From Bacillota bacterium (GTDB lineage: Bacteria > Bacillota > Clostridia > Oscillospirales > Acutalibacteraceae): a stretch of 34,937 nt of DNA. The position numbers and the translations under genes are program-made. The notes beneath the pieces were generated by a model. It did not search any database, had not been told where the DNA came from, and was given only the letters and a program-made list of their open reading frames with translations. Within the stretch, counting starts at the first letter, position 1, and every line of letters begins with the position of its first letter. Positions 22,783 to 30,062 of this stretch are shown piece after piece. The stretch lies in the NCBI GenBank assembly GCA_023412845.1, contig JAEZRH010000174.1, forward strand, positions 1 through 34,937, in the 5' to 3' direction.

Positions 22783-23652
22783 TTACGCCTCCGCCATGTT
22801 GTTTTTGTAAACTCTGAGGTATATCACGATGAACACAAGCATGAACAGCATTGAAATGACAGAGACGGCGGAACCTCCGCCCATGTCGTACATAATAAAG
22901 GACTTGCTGTAAATATAAGTCGGGAAGGTGCTTGTGGCGTATCCCGGTCCGCCGCCGGTCAGAACCCAGATCATCTCAAATTTGGTCCACGTCTGTACGA
23001 TGCTGGTCAGGGCCGTGACGAAGATGACCGGCTTGAGCAGCGGAACGGTGATATACCTGAAACGCTGCCAGGCACTGCAGCCGTCGACGTATCCCGCCTC
23101 GTACAGCTCGTTCGGAATCCCCTGTAGCCCGGAAAGGAACATCAGCGTCGCATAGGGAAGGCCCTTCCAGGTGGACGCCAGCAGCAGGGCCGGCCACACG
23201 GTCATGCTGTTGCCCAGCCAGACAATATGCGTGCCAATCAGCTGGTTGAGAAACCCGTGGTCGCCATCGTAAATCCACTGCCAGATCAGGCCCATGATAA
23301 CGGTAGGTGTCACCCAGGGGACCATCATCAGCCCGCGCCAGAATCCGCGGGCGGCCAGCTTCTGGTTCAGCACCAGAGAAACCGGAACGGCAACCAGATA
23401 CTGAAAGATCGTGGAGCCGATTACCCACAGCAGGCTGTTGCGGAGCAACAGCGTAAAATTCGGATCCTGAAACAGGCCGATATAATTTTTAAGCCCGACA
23501 AACTGGCCGCTGTTCGGCTTCAGGAACGACAGGTTCGTAAAGCTGAGCCGCAGGGAGTCGAAAATGGGATAGATCTGAAAAACGGCAAGATACAGCAGCG
23601 TGGGTAAGATCAGCAAATACGTAAAAGAATTCTTTTTCATTTTCTGGAGCAA
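22783..23652 (-). CDS. Carbohydrate ABC transporter permease (MalF type)
   Basis: The 289-residue protein has an N-terminal helix (FTYLLILPTLLYLAVFQIYPIF) and the EAA loop YEAGYVDGCSAWQRFRYITVPLLKP. I choose TTG 23652 because GGGAAGGTG precedes it by about seven bases. ATG 23640 would start MKKNSF without a ribosome site and ATG 23700 lies inside the hairpin behind the binding-protein gene. Confidence 0.88.
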   Translation of the reverse strand: MLQKMKKNSFTYLLILPTLLYLAVFQIYPIFDSLRLSFTNLSFLKPNSGQFVGLKNYIGLFQDPNFTLLLRNSLLWVIGSTIFQYLVAVPVSLVLNQKLAARGFWRGLMMVPWVTPTVIMGLIWQWIYDGDHGFLNQLIGTHIVWLGNSMTVWPALLLASTWKGLPYATLMFLSGLQGIPNELYEAGYVDGCSAWQRFRYITVPLLKPVIFVTALTSIVQTWTKFEMIWVLTGGGPGYATSTFPTYIYSKSFIMYDMGGGSAVSVISMLFMLVFIVIYLRVYKNNMAEA

Positions 23653-23681
23653 AGTAATACACCTTCCCGTGATTCCTTGTA

Positions 23682-23712
23682 GGGGATAGGACGGGCTCAC
23701 CGTCTTATCCCC
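23682..23712 (-). other. Hairpin between binding-protein and permease genes
   Basis: GGGGATA-x-GAC and its complement form an 11-pair stem with one mismatch (23682-23712). The T run is missing, so it looks more like an mRNA-protecting structure than a terminator. It holds the same operon position as the hairpin in the first ABC cluster. Confidence 0.5.
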
Positions 23713-23730
23713 GCACTGCTGGACCTGTTT

Positions 23731-25089
23731 CTACTTTAGCTGTGCTTTCACGTCGTCGATGCCGGATTTGATCTGATCATAAGCCTGTTCGGGGGTAAGC
23801 TCTCCGTTTGTAAGCTTCACAATGGAGCTCTGCAGGGTCTTCGCCATGGCGGCCTGCCCCAGAATGGAGGGCTGACGCACGCCGTACTGCTGTGCAGCCT
23901 GTTGAAATTCCTTGAGGAGCTTGATATGTTTTTCTCCGACGTCGTCGCCGTATGCGGCTTTCGCGTTTTTGAGCAGGATGTCGTCCGAGATGTATGTGAC
24001 GGCCGGAGCGTTGATCGACGCCGACAGTTTGCCCAGCACGGATTCATCCATGGCGGCTTCAATGAACTTCCACGCTGCCTCTTTGTTCTTGGAGCCGGCG
24101 AGGATGGAATAACCGGAAGCACCGACCATAATGGTCTGTTTGCTGCCCGAAGGCCCTTTCGGGAACGGAACGATCTGCGTGCGGCTCATCGACTTGGTTC
24201 CGTGAGCGACAACATTCGCGGTAAAGAACGAACCCGTGTGCATCATGCCCGTGCTGCCTTCTTCCCACGCCTTGAACAGCTCCGGATACTGCCAGGTGCT
24301 CTGCGACTTCGGCATGCAGGGGGAAAGCTGCTGGATCAGTTTGAGCGTCTCCAGGTATTTCGTCTTTGTCTGGTCGGAGGTGTCGTCCGGCGTGAAACCG
24401 TCGGAGAGGGCGATCATTTCAAAGTCGCGGAAGGTAAACCTTCCGTCGCCGCCGTTGGCCATTGCGTATCCGTTTGCGCCGGCAGCTGAGATTTTCTTCG
24501 CCGCTGTCACGACGTCGCTCCACGACTTCAGGTCATCCGGCTTCATTCCCGCCTTTGTCAGCAGGTCCGTGTTGACAACGTGTGCGTACGGAATCATCAG
24601 CATCGGGACTGCGTACAGCTTCCCGCCCGACTCCATATTGTCCCAGGCCGCCTTGACGAACTGGTCCTTCTCCAGTTTGCCGCCAAGGTAGGAGTCCAGC
24701 GGCTCAAGAGCATTCATCGCGACCGGGTTCGTAATGTCCTGAATCTGCATCACGTCCGGGTAATCCTGTGACTGGACCATTACGGTCATTTTCTTTTCGA
24801 GGTCCGTCCACGAAAGAAAAATATACTCCACATTGATGTTGGGCTGCGTTTCATGCAGCTTTGTGACAATATCCTTGGCGACCTGTTTTTCCACGTCGGT
24901 GGTTCCGGGGTACAGCACTCTTATGTTCGCCTTAATGGACGAACCGGAACCTGCATTTCCGCCTGCGGCGGCACTGCCGGAACCGGCGGAAGAATTTGAT
25001 CCGCCCGAACTGCTGCAGCCGGTTAAGGCCGAAGCGGATATGAGAGCCGCAGCCAGAACCGCCGAACACCATCTTTTTGCGTTTTTCAT
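23731..25089 (-). CDS. Sugar ABC transporter solute-binding lipoprotein (family 1)
   Basis: The 452-residue protein has a lipoprotein signal (SASALTGCSSSGG, Cys25), a Ser/Gly-rich linker and the family-1 binding core: NIRVLYPGTTDVEKQVAKDIVTKLHET, PDVMQIQDITNP, AHVVNTDLLTKAGMKPDD and a late GMMHTGSFFTANV segment. It is anchored outside the membrane and serves the two permeases downstream. Its sugar cannot be read from sequence; context suggests an acidic sugar or unsaturated oligosaccharide. A GGGAGG ribosome site precedes ATG 25089. Confidence 0.92.
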   Translation of the reverse strand: MKNAKRWCSAVLAAALISASALTGCSSSGGSNSSAGSGSAAAGGNAGSGSSIKANIRVLYPGTTDVEKQVAKDIVTKLHETQPNINVEYIFLSWTDLEKKMTVMVQSQDYPDVMQIQDITNPVAMNALEPLDSYLGGKLEKDQFVKAAWDNMESGGKLYAVPMLMIPYAHVVNTDLLTKAGMKPDDLKSWSDVVTAAKKISAAGANGYAMANGGDGRFTFRDFEMIALSDGFTPDDTSDQTKTKYLETLKLIQQLSPCMPKSQSTWQYPELFKAWEEGSTGMMHTGSFFTANVVAHGTKSMSRTQIVPFPKGPSGSKQTIMVGASGYSILAGSKNKEAAWKFIEAAMDESVLGKLSASINAPAVTYISDDILLKNAKAAYGDDVGEKHIKLLKEFQQAAQQYGVRQPSILGQAAMAKTLQSSIVKLTNGELTPEQAYDQIKSGIDDVKAQLK

Positions 25090-25137
25090 TTTTTTACCTC
25101 CCTGTTATATATCCACCGAACGGGGCTTCCATAAGCT

Positions 25138-26229
25138 TCATCCGGCAAATGTCTCTTCTTTTCCCCGACAGCTTTCACGAATCTTCAGCTCCGGCTGAAA
25201 AATATAAATATCGTCTATGGCTTTTTTCGGGTAGCATATCATACGGTAGAGAACTTCGGCAGCCTTTTGGCCGATTTCATGATTTTTATAGGCAACGGAG
25301 GTAAGCTTCAGCGGCATCATTTCACACAGCGGGGTATCGTCGTAGCCGATGACTCCAAGATCCCGAGAAATTTTCAGCCCGTACTCTGTCGCCGCGCGTA
25401 TGGCGCCCACCGCGACATGATCGTTGAAGCAGACAATGCCGTCTATTTTCCCGCCGGCTTCGAGCAGATTTTTGGTTTCTATGTAGGCCCGTTCTTCCGT
25501 GGGGGCGCCGTCCCGGATGACAACAAGTTCGCTGCGAACCGGAACGTGATGCTGCGACAGCGCCGAGATGTAGCCCTGGTACCTGTCGATGCTTGCCTTA
25601 TAGCGGATGGGCGACAAATAGGCGATTCTGCTGTAGCCTTTTCGGAGCAGCTGGTCAGTGGCAAGGAAGCCGCCGAAAAAATCATTGGAGCTGATGATGG
25701 GTCTGTCGAGGTCATAAAGTCCGCGGTTGCAGAAAACAAAGGGCACGTTGCTTTTCAACAGATACTGGTAGATTTCGGCGTCGCTCGCCTTGCAGATCGC
25801 CGGGATAATGATGAATCCGCTGATTTTGGAATTCAGAAGCCTGTGGATATAAACGTACTGCTTCTGGTAGTCGTTGTCCGTATTGCAGAGCACGACATTG
25901 ATATTCAGCTTCTGAGTGACGTCTTCAATCCCTTTCATAATGCCCGGGTATGTGTCGGCCATGATATTCGGAAGCAGCACGCCGATGTTGATGAGGTTCT
26001 GCCGATAAGAGGTATTTCTCTTGTCTTCATCTGACACATAGGTGCCGCTTCCGTCAATGGAATACAGAAAGCCTTCCCGGATCAGTTCGTTGATCGCTTT
26101 GTCAACGGTCGTTCTTGTGACCAGATATTTCTGGCACATAGCGGGCCGCGACGGTATTTTGTCGTGCGGCTGAAGCGCGGTGATTTCCTTTAGAATCTGT
26201 TCCTTCACTTCCCGATAGCGCAGAGACAT
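25138..26229 (-). CDS. GntR-LacI hybrid transcriptional regulator
   Basis: The 363-residue protein joins a GntR-type winged helix (residues 1-70: EVKEQILKEITALQPHDKIPSRP, TRTTVDKAINELIREGFLYSIDGSGTYV) to a LacI-type sugar-binding domain (about 80-360: NIGVLLPNIMADTYPGIMKGIEDV, FNDHVAVGAIRAATEYGLKISRDLGVIGYDD). It likely senses a sugar and controls the transporter-nanA-yhcH-GH88 genes that follow on the same strand. It is a clear paralogue of the divergent regulator at 26470, with the same HTH core and YSIxGSGTYV. The ribosome site is GAGGAG. Confidence 0.92.
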   Translation of the reverse strand: MSLRYREVKEQILKEITALQPHDKIPSRPAMCQKYLVTRTTVDKAINELIREGFLYSIDGSGTYVSDEDKRNTSYRQNLINIGVLLPNIMADTYPGIMKGIEDVTQKLNINVVLCNTDNDYQKQYVYIHRLLNSKISGFIIIPAICKASDAEIYQYLLKSNVPFVFCNRGLYDLDRPIISSNDFFGGFLATDQLLRKGYSRIAYLSPIRYKASIDRYQGYISALSQHHVPVRSELVVIRDGAPTEERAYIETKNLLEAGGKIDGIVCFNDHVAVGAIRAATEYGLKISRDLGVIGYDDTPLCEMMPLKLTSVAYKNHEIGQKAAEVLYRMICYPKKAIDDIYIFQPELKIRESCRGKEETFAG

Positions 26230-26314
26230 GCTGCCCGCTCCTCGTAATTCTGATTGTTGTAATATTTAACAGAAAATCAAAGGCCAAGCCATTTTTTTCA
26301 TCAGCTTACGACTT

Positions 26315-26339
26315 AGATTATAAATAATTCAGGCAACTT
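26315..26339. promoter_or_regulatory. Operator-like 25-bp element, copy 1
   Basis: This element (AGATTATAAATAATTC then AGGCAACTT) is a near copy of that at 26366, 20 of 25 bases identical without gaps. It covers the -10 box and spacer of the minus-strand promoter, so binding here should repress that operon. Confidence 0.55.
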
Positions 26340-26344
26340 GTCAA
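26317..26344 (-). promoter_or_regulatory. Promoter of the minus-strand regulator-nanA operon
   Basis: On the minus strand TTGACA (plus 26339-26344) and TATAAT (plus 26317-26322) are separated by 16 bases, both perfect boxes. The leader to the regulator start is about 80 bases. Confidence 0.75.
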
Positions 26345-26365
26345 CAGCTTTTGAGAAAAACGGGC

Positions 26366-26390
26366 AGATTATTAAATAATCAGGCAGCTT
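26366..26390. promoter_or_regulatory. Operator-like 25-bp element, copy 2
   Basis: The element contains the perfect palindrome GATTATT-A-AATAATC and then CAGGCAGCTT. It starts 51 bases from copy 1, nearly five helical turns, so dimers bound at both would lie on about the same face. It ends 13 bases before the -35 box of the plus-strand promoter. Confidence 0.55.
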
Positions 26391-26403
26391 TCCGGAAAAG
26401 GTG

Positions 26404-26432
26404 TTGACATTTCCCCTTCGCCGCTTTATCCT
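26404..26432 (+). promoter_or_regulatory. Promoter of the plus-strand regulator-SIS-ROK operon
   Basis: TTGACA (26404-26409) is a perfect -35 box; 17 bases on lies TATCCT (26427-26432), a moderate -10 box. Confidence 0.5.
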
Positions 26433-26469
26433 TTAATATATTGATTCCCATATGGAAAGGACTGATACC

Positions 26470-27639
26470 ATGGCAAGGCGGCGTCTGAAATGGCAGCAGG
26501 TCAAGCAGGATATTCTTGAGCTCATCAGCCGCACTCCATCCGACGTTCCTCTGCCGTCAAGAACCAAAATGGTTGAAATGTTCAACACCGCCCGCACAAC
26601 GGTTGACAAGGCGGTGGACGAGCTGACGAAAGAGGGCATCCTGTATTCCATTCGCGGAAGCGGGACATATGTTGCCGAACAATATGCCTCCCGCAAGGCG
26701 GGCGCCCCTTCCTGGGCGGTTGTTCTGCCCAATATTCTCAGCGACACTTACCCGGGGATCCTGCGAGGCGTGGAAGATGTGGCCAGCCGGAACGCAATCA
26801 ACGTTATCATCTGCAACACGGAAAACAGCACCGCCAAAGAAAGCACCTATATCCGCAACCTGATCAACAGCGACGTAAAGGGTGTCATCATCATTCCCGC
26901 CATGAACGGGGACAGTGATTTCACGGCGTTCAGCCATCTGCAGCAGCATCGCATCCCTCTTGTGTTCTGCAACAGGTTTTTGAGCAACGTATCGGCCCCC
27001 TTCGTCGGCTCCAACAGCTTTTACGGCGGCCTTATCGCCACGGGGCACCTGATTTCTCAGGGATACCGCAACATTGCGTATGTTTCGCTGCCCGTCTACA
27101 GCACATCTTTCGACAGGTACCAAGGGTACGAGGCAGCTTTCTGCAGCGCCGGAATCCCCCTGAAAAACGAATACGTGCTGTTCTGCAATTCCCCCGACAA
27201 GGACCGGGTCGGCTACGACGAGACTACCGGTCTGCTGCGCAGCCACCCCGAGATCGACGCCATTTTCGCATTCAACGATTCCATTGCCGTGAACTGCTAC
27301 CAGGCAATCGTCGATTTGGGCCTTACACCCGGCAAAGATATCGGCCTTGTGGGATACGACAATACAAAAATATGCGAAATCCCTTCCGTGCACATTTCCT
27401 CGATTAAATTCAAAACTTACGAAATCGGAAAACAGGCAGCTGAAATCCTGCTCGATATGAATTCCGGAAAAATCGATGAAAACTCCTATCCGCACATTGT
27501 TTTTATGCCGGAACTGGTGATACGGGATACTTCCGTCAGGCTGCCGGGACTTCGGGCTGAAAGCAAGCCGGAGAGTTCCCCCGTAAAGGAAAAACCTGAT
27601 TCAATGAGGGATGACGCCAATTATGAAAAACAGGAATGA
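26470..27639 (+). CDS. GntR-LacI hybrid transcriptional regulator (paralogue of the divergent one)
   Basis: The 389-residue protein has the same design as its divergent neighbour: a GntR winged helix (LKWQQVKQDILELI, ARTTVDKAVDELTKEGILYSIRGSGTYV) and a LacI-type domain (WAVVLPNILSDTYPGILRGVEDV, AFNDSIAVNCYQAIVDLGLTPGKDIGLVGYDN). It carries an extra hydrophilic tail of about 30 residues. I start at ATG 26470, eight bases after GGAAAGGA; ATG 26452 has no ribosome site. It leads an operon with the isomerase and kinase genes. The two paralogues could compete for, or act jointly at, the paired 25-bp elements. Confidence 0.92.
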   Translation: MARRRLKWQQVKQDILELISRTPSDVPLPSRTKMVEMFNTARTTVDKAVDELTKEGILYSIRGSGTYVAEQYASRKAGAPSWAVVLPNILSDTYPGILRGVEDVASRNAINVIICNTENSTAKESTYIRNLINSDVKGVIIIPAMNGDSDFTAFSHLQQHRIPLVFCNRFLSNVSAPFVGSNSFYGGLIATGHLISQGYRNIAYVSLPVYSTSFDRYQGYEAAFCSAGIPLKNEYVLFCNSPDKDRVGYDETTGLLRSHPEIDAIFAFNDSIAVNCYQAIVDLGLTPGKDIGLVGYDNTKICEIPSVHISSIKFKTYEIGKQAAEILLDMNSGKIDENSYPHIVFMPELVIRDTSVRLPGLRAESKPESSPVKEKPDSMRDDANYEKQE

Positions 27640-28267
27640 AATTTACACAGAATTGTTGGAAAGATATCCGGCGCTGAAATCCTGCGGACCGGCAATCGGC
27701 AGCGCGTGTGAGCTGCTCCTTCGCCGCGTGAAAGCGGGAGGGAAAATCCTGCTGTGCGGCAACGGCGGAAGTTGCTCCGATTGCGAACATATTTCCGGCG
27801 AACTGCTCAAAGGATTCCTTTCCGAAAGGCCGCTGCGCAGAAGCGACCGGGAGAAATGGGAACCGTACGAGGGCGGCGAGGAACTCGGCCGGAAACTCCA
27901 GTACGGCATCTGCGCGATTCCTCTGCCTGCAATGACGGCGGCAATGACGGCATTCAGCAATGATGTCTCACCGGACGCTGTTTTTGCACAGCTCGTTCTG
28001 GCCATGGGAAAAGCCGGTGACGTTCTGGTCTGCATCAGCACTTCCGGCAACTCCCGCAATGTGTTCAACGCAGCCGTCACGGCGAAAGCACTGTGCATTC
28101 CCGTGATCGGGCTGACGGGGGCCGGCGGAGGGAAGCTGGCGGCGGTCAGCGACGTCTGCATCGCAGTGCCCGAAACCGAAACCTATAAAATTCAGGAATA
28201 TCATCTTCCGGTCTATCACTGCATGTGCGCCGTGCTGGAAGCCGAACTGTTTGGTGACCGCCCATGA
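27623..28267 (+). CDS. SIS-domain sugar-phosphate isomerase (GmhA-like)
   Basis: The 214-residue protein has a single SIS domain related to phosphoheptose isomerase: GGKILLCGNGGSCSDCEHISGELLKGF (phosphosugar loop), DVLVCISTSGNSRNVFNAAVTAK and late EYHLPVYHCMCAVLEAELF. An insertion of about 35 residues (LSERPLRRSDREKWEPYEGGEEL) resembles the lid of a GmhA subgroup found in Firmicutes. The reaction may be an aldose-ketose phosphate isomerisation; the sugar is unknown. It overlaps the regulator stop by 17 bases and ends in a four-base overlap with the kinase, so these genes are translated together. ATG 27611 is an alternative start, but it touches GAGGGA. Confidence 0.85.
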   Translation: MKNRNEIYTELLERYPALKSCGPAIGSACELLLRRVKAGGKILLCGNGGSCSDCEHISGELLKGFLSERPLRRSDREKWEPYEGGEELGRKLQYGICAIPLPAMTAAMTAFSNDVSPDAVFAQLVLAMGKAGDVLVCISTSGNSRNVFNAAVTAKALCIPVIGLTGAGGGKLAAVSDVCIAVPETETYKIQEYHLPVYHCMCAVLEAELFGDRP

Positions 28268-29214
28268 AGCATTATATCGGAATCGACATTGGGGGCACAA
28301 AATGTGCCGTAACTCTGGGGCGGGAAAATGCGTCGGCCGACGAAATGCTGATTCTTGAAAAGAACAGGTTCGGCACACCGGGGAATACGCCGGGAGAAGT
28401 TCTCGATCGGATCGCCTTGATCATCAGCGAATTCACACAGAAAATGGAAATAGAGGGGATCGGCATATCCTGCGGAGGGCCTCTCGATTCTGCGGCGGGA
28501 ATCATCCTGAGTCCCCCGAACCTTCCCTCTTGGGATCATATCGAGATTGTGCGGTATTTTGAGCAGAAATTCCGCGTTCCCGTGCATCTACAGAACGACG
28601 CCAATGCCTGTGCCATTGCGGAATGGAAATACGGCGCAGGAAAAGGCCTGCGCAACATCGTCTTCCTGACCTTTGGGACCGGAATGGGGGCCGGTCTGAT
28701 TCTGGACGGAAGGCTGTACGCCGGGACCAACGATATGGCGGGCGAAGTCGGCCATTGGCGGATATGCGACAGCGGACCCGAGGGTTACGGAAAGGTCGGA
28801 TCATTCGAGGGATTCTGCAGCGGGGGCGGCCTTGCGCTCGCCGCCCGCGCAAAAATCGGCGGCGCCCCCGACTCAAAGTTGTTTCCCTTTGCCGGCGCGC
28901 CCTCTCAGATAACCGCGAAGCGGATTGCGGATCTCGCGGATGAAGGGGACGAATTCTGCAAAAATATTTACGCGGACTGTGGTCGAATGCTCGGCAAGAG
29001 CCTTGCCTTGATCATCGATATTCTGAATCCGCAGGCGGTCATTCTCGGCAGCATTTTTGCGCGAAGCCGGAACCTGCTCTGGGAATACGCCAAATCGGAA
29101 ATTCAAGCGGAAGCCCTCGCCCAAAGTTCGGCAGTCTGCCGGGTGCTGCCCGCGCAGCTGGGCGAAAATCTGGGGGATATCGCGGCCCTGACGGTCGCCA
29201 CAGGAAAATTTTAA
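28264..29214 (+). CDS. ROK family sugar kinase
   Basis: The 316-residue protein has the ROK fold marks: phosphate loop YIGIDIGGTKCA, LQNDANACAIAEWKYGAGKG with the catalytic Asp, FGTGMGAGLILDGRLYAG and GEVGHWRI. The zinc cluster C-x-C-G-x-x-G-C-x-E that follows this His in most ROK proteins is missing: here it reads CDSGPEGYGKVGSFEGFCSG. It may therefore be a zinc-free or altered member. NanK (ManNAc kinase) belongs to this family and often works with NanA, but the sugar phosphorylated here is unknown. ATG 28264 overlaps the isomerase stop. Confidence 0.88.
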   Translation: MKHYIGIDIGGTKCAVTLGRENASADEMLILEKNRFGTPGNTPGEVLDRIALIISEFTQKMEIEGIGISCGGPLDSAAGIILSPPNLPSWDHIEIVRYFEQKFRVPVHLQNDANACAIAEWKYGAGKGLRNIVFLTFGTGMGAGLILDGRLYAGTNDMAGEVGHWRICDSGPEGYGKVGSFEGFCSGGGLALAARAKIGGAPDSKLFPFAGAPSQITAKRIADLADEGDEFCKNIYADCGRMLGKSLALIIDILNPQAVILGSIFARSRNLLWEYAKSEIQAEALAQSSAVCRVLPAQLGENLGDIAALTVATGKF

Positions 29215-29393
29215 ACAGCGAAATACGATCTGCCGCGCAGAAAAGAGTCCCGCACGGCAGAACTGAAAATGATCGCCTCAGCAATTCAAAATAACTGATT
29301 TATTACACTCTCAGAGCTTCGCAACAGTCGATATTATTTGCTTATTCTTTCTTATTTTAAAATGGTCCGTGGATACCACGTCTGGGTAAAACA
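29215..29393. other. Intergenic stretch after the ROK gene
   Basis: I find no gene here. A weak hairpin CTGCCG/CGGCAG lies near 29231-29262, and a two-way terminator ends the stretch. Confidence 0.4.
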
Positions 29394-29440
29394 AAAAAAC
29401 GTAGGATTCATGCGGAGTTCCGCAATCCTACGTTTTATTT
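29394..29440. terminator. Bidirectional terminator
   Basis: ACGTAGGATT pairs with AATCCTACGT and an inner GCGG/CCGC pair extends the stem; A- and T-rich runs lie outside on both strands. It can end the plus-strand kinase operon and the minus-strand tRNA-like element. Confidence 0.75.
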
Positions 29441-29446
29441 CTTTCC

Positions 29447-29490
29447 CAGCGATTACAAATCGGCCGCCCTACCAACCGGGCTGCATCGGC
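29447..29490 (-). pseudogene. Truncated tRNA-Thr (TGT) 5' half
   Basis: On the minus strand GCCGATG forms an acceptor 5' strand, followed by CAGCCCGGTTGGTAGGGC (complete D-arm) and GATTTGTAATC, the anticodon loop with TGT of tRNA-Thr. The anticodon stem has decayed (a C-C mismatch and a G-T pair) and no T-arm or acceptor 3' strand follows; instead a terminator hairpin comes directly. Bases GTTGGTAG and GATTTGTAATC match the intact tRNA-Thr at 18786-18861. The 5' flank also resembles that of the intact gene, with TTGACAAGC and AAAAAT. It may be a relic of a deletion or a transcribed tRNA-like RNA. Confidence 0.7.
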
Positions 29491-29521
29491 ATTTTTATCG
29501 TTTATCATTTCAAAAGCGGCT

Positions 29522-29527
29522 TGTCAA
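29522..29527 (-). promoter_or_regulatory. Likely -35 box of the truncated tRNA
   Basis: TTGACA on the minus strand with the following AGC matches the tRNA operon promoter at 18905-18910. The expected -10 box reads TAAACG at 17 bases, a poor match, so activity may be lost or low. Confidence 0.4.
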
Positions 29528-29577
29528 GATTACGATGCAAAAAAATGTCTCTTTCGGCGAACTTATCGGGAGTCAAA

Positions 29578-29612
29578 GAAAAAGCGCCGGACTGCTGGGC
29601 AGCCGGCGCTTT
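29578..29612 (-). terminator. Terminator of the cold-shock gene
   Basis: AAAAGCGCCGG pairs with CCGGCGCTTTT; on the minus strand CTTTTTC follows, shortly after the csp stop codon. Confidence 0.85.
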
Positions 29613-29624
29613 TGGATGGGCGCT

Positions 29625-29834
29625 TCAGATGGCCTGCACGTTCACAGCACGCATCTTGCTGCTGTTCTTGGGATCGGGCTCGACATCGAAAGTGACCTTC
29701 TGGCCTTCAGCCAGCGTACGGAAGCCGTTGCCGACAATGCTGGAGAAATGGACGAACACGTCGTCTCCGCCTTCATCGTTGGAAATAAAGCCATAGCCTT
29801 TGCTCTCGTTAAACCATTTCACTGTACCGTTCAT
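29625..29834 (-). CDS. csp: Cold-shock protein, CspA/CspB family
   Basis: The 69-residue single-stranded nucleic-acid-binding protein has MNGTVKWFNESKGYGFISNDEGGDDVFVHF, with RNP1 KGYGFI (12-17) and RNP2 VFVHF (26-30). It acts as an RNA chaperone in the cytoplasm (family knowledge). ATG 29834 has AGGAGGT upstream; the frame is open further 5' into the leader, which is a shadow. The transcript has a leader of about 118 bases with a terminator-like hairpin, so its production is probably controlled by RNA structure. Confidence 0.95.
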   Translation of the reverse strand: MNGTVKWFNESKGYGFISNDEGGDDVFVHFSSIVGNGFRTLAEGQKVTFDVEPDPKNSSKMRAVNVQAI

Positions 29835-29873
29835 TCTTGAAAGTACCTCCTGAAAATTTTTTGCCTTTGATGT

Positions 29874-29930
29874 AAAAAAACACATGCACTGTAATCATGT
29901 AAACGAAACCATGATTTACAAGTACATGTG
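29874..29930 (-). promoter_or_regulatory. Terminator-like hairpin in the csp leader
   Basis: On the minus strand CACATG begins a long imperfect hairpin (inner arms GTAAATCATG and CATGATTAC) ending GCATGTG and followed by seven T. It lies between the predicted transcript start and the ribosome site, the shape of an attenuator or a cold-sensitive structure. Confidence 0.6.
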
Positions 29931-29958
29931 AATCAATTCGTACACTCAAAGCAAGGTT

Positions 29959-29987
29959 ATTATACCATCATTCGGCGGAAATGTAAA
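29959..29987 (-). promoter_or_regulatory. csp promoter
   Basis: On the minus strand TTTACA (plus 29982-29987) and TATAAT (plus 29959-29964) are 17 bases apart. Confidence 0.75.
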
Positions 29988-30062
29988 GAGATTGGGAAGA
30001 AATATCTTTGACGGGTTGTGAATGGCCGGCGCATGGGCGCTCCATGCCTTGTGTTTTCGACG

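Noticed and set aside
26315..26390. The 25-bp repeats as insertion-sequence ends or a CRISPR remnant
   Set aside because: They are direct repeats placed over promoters of divergent regulators, with no transposase, target duplication or spacers.
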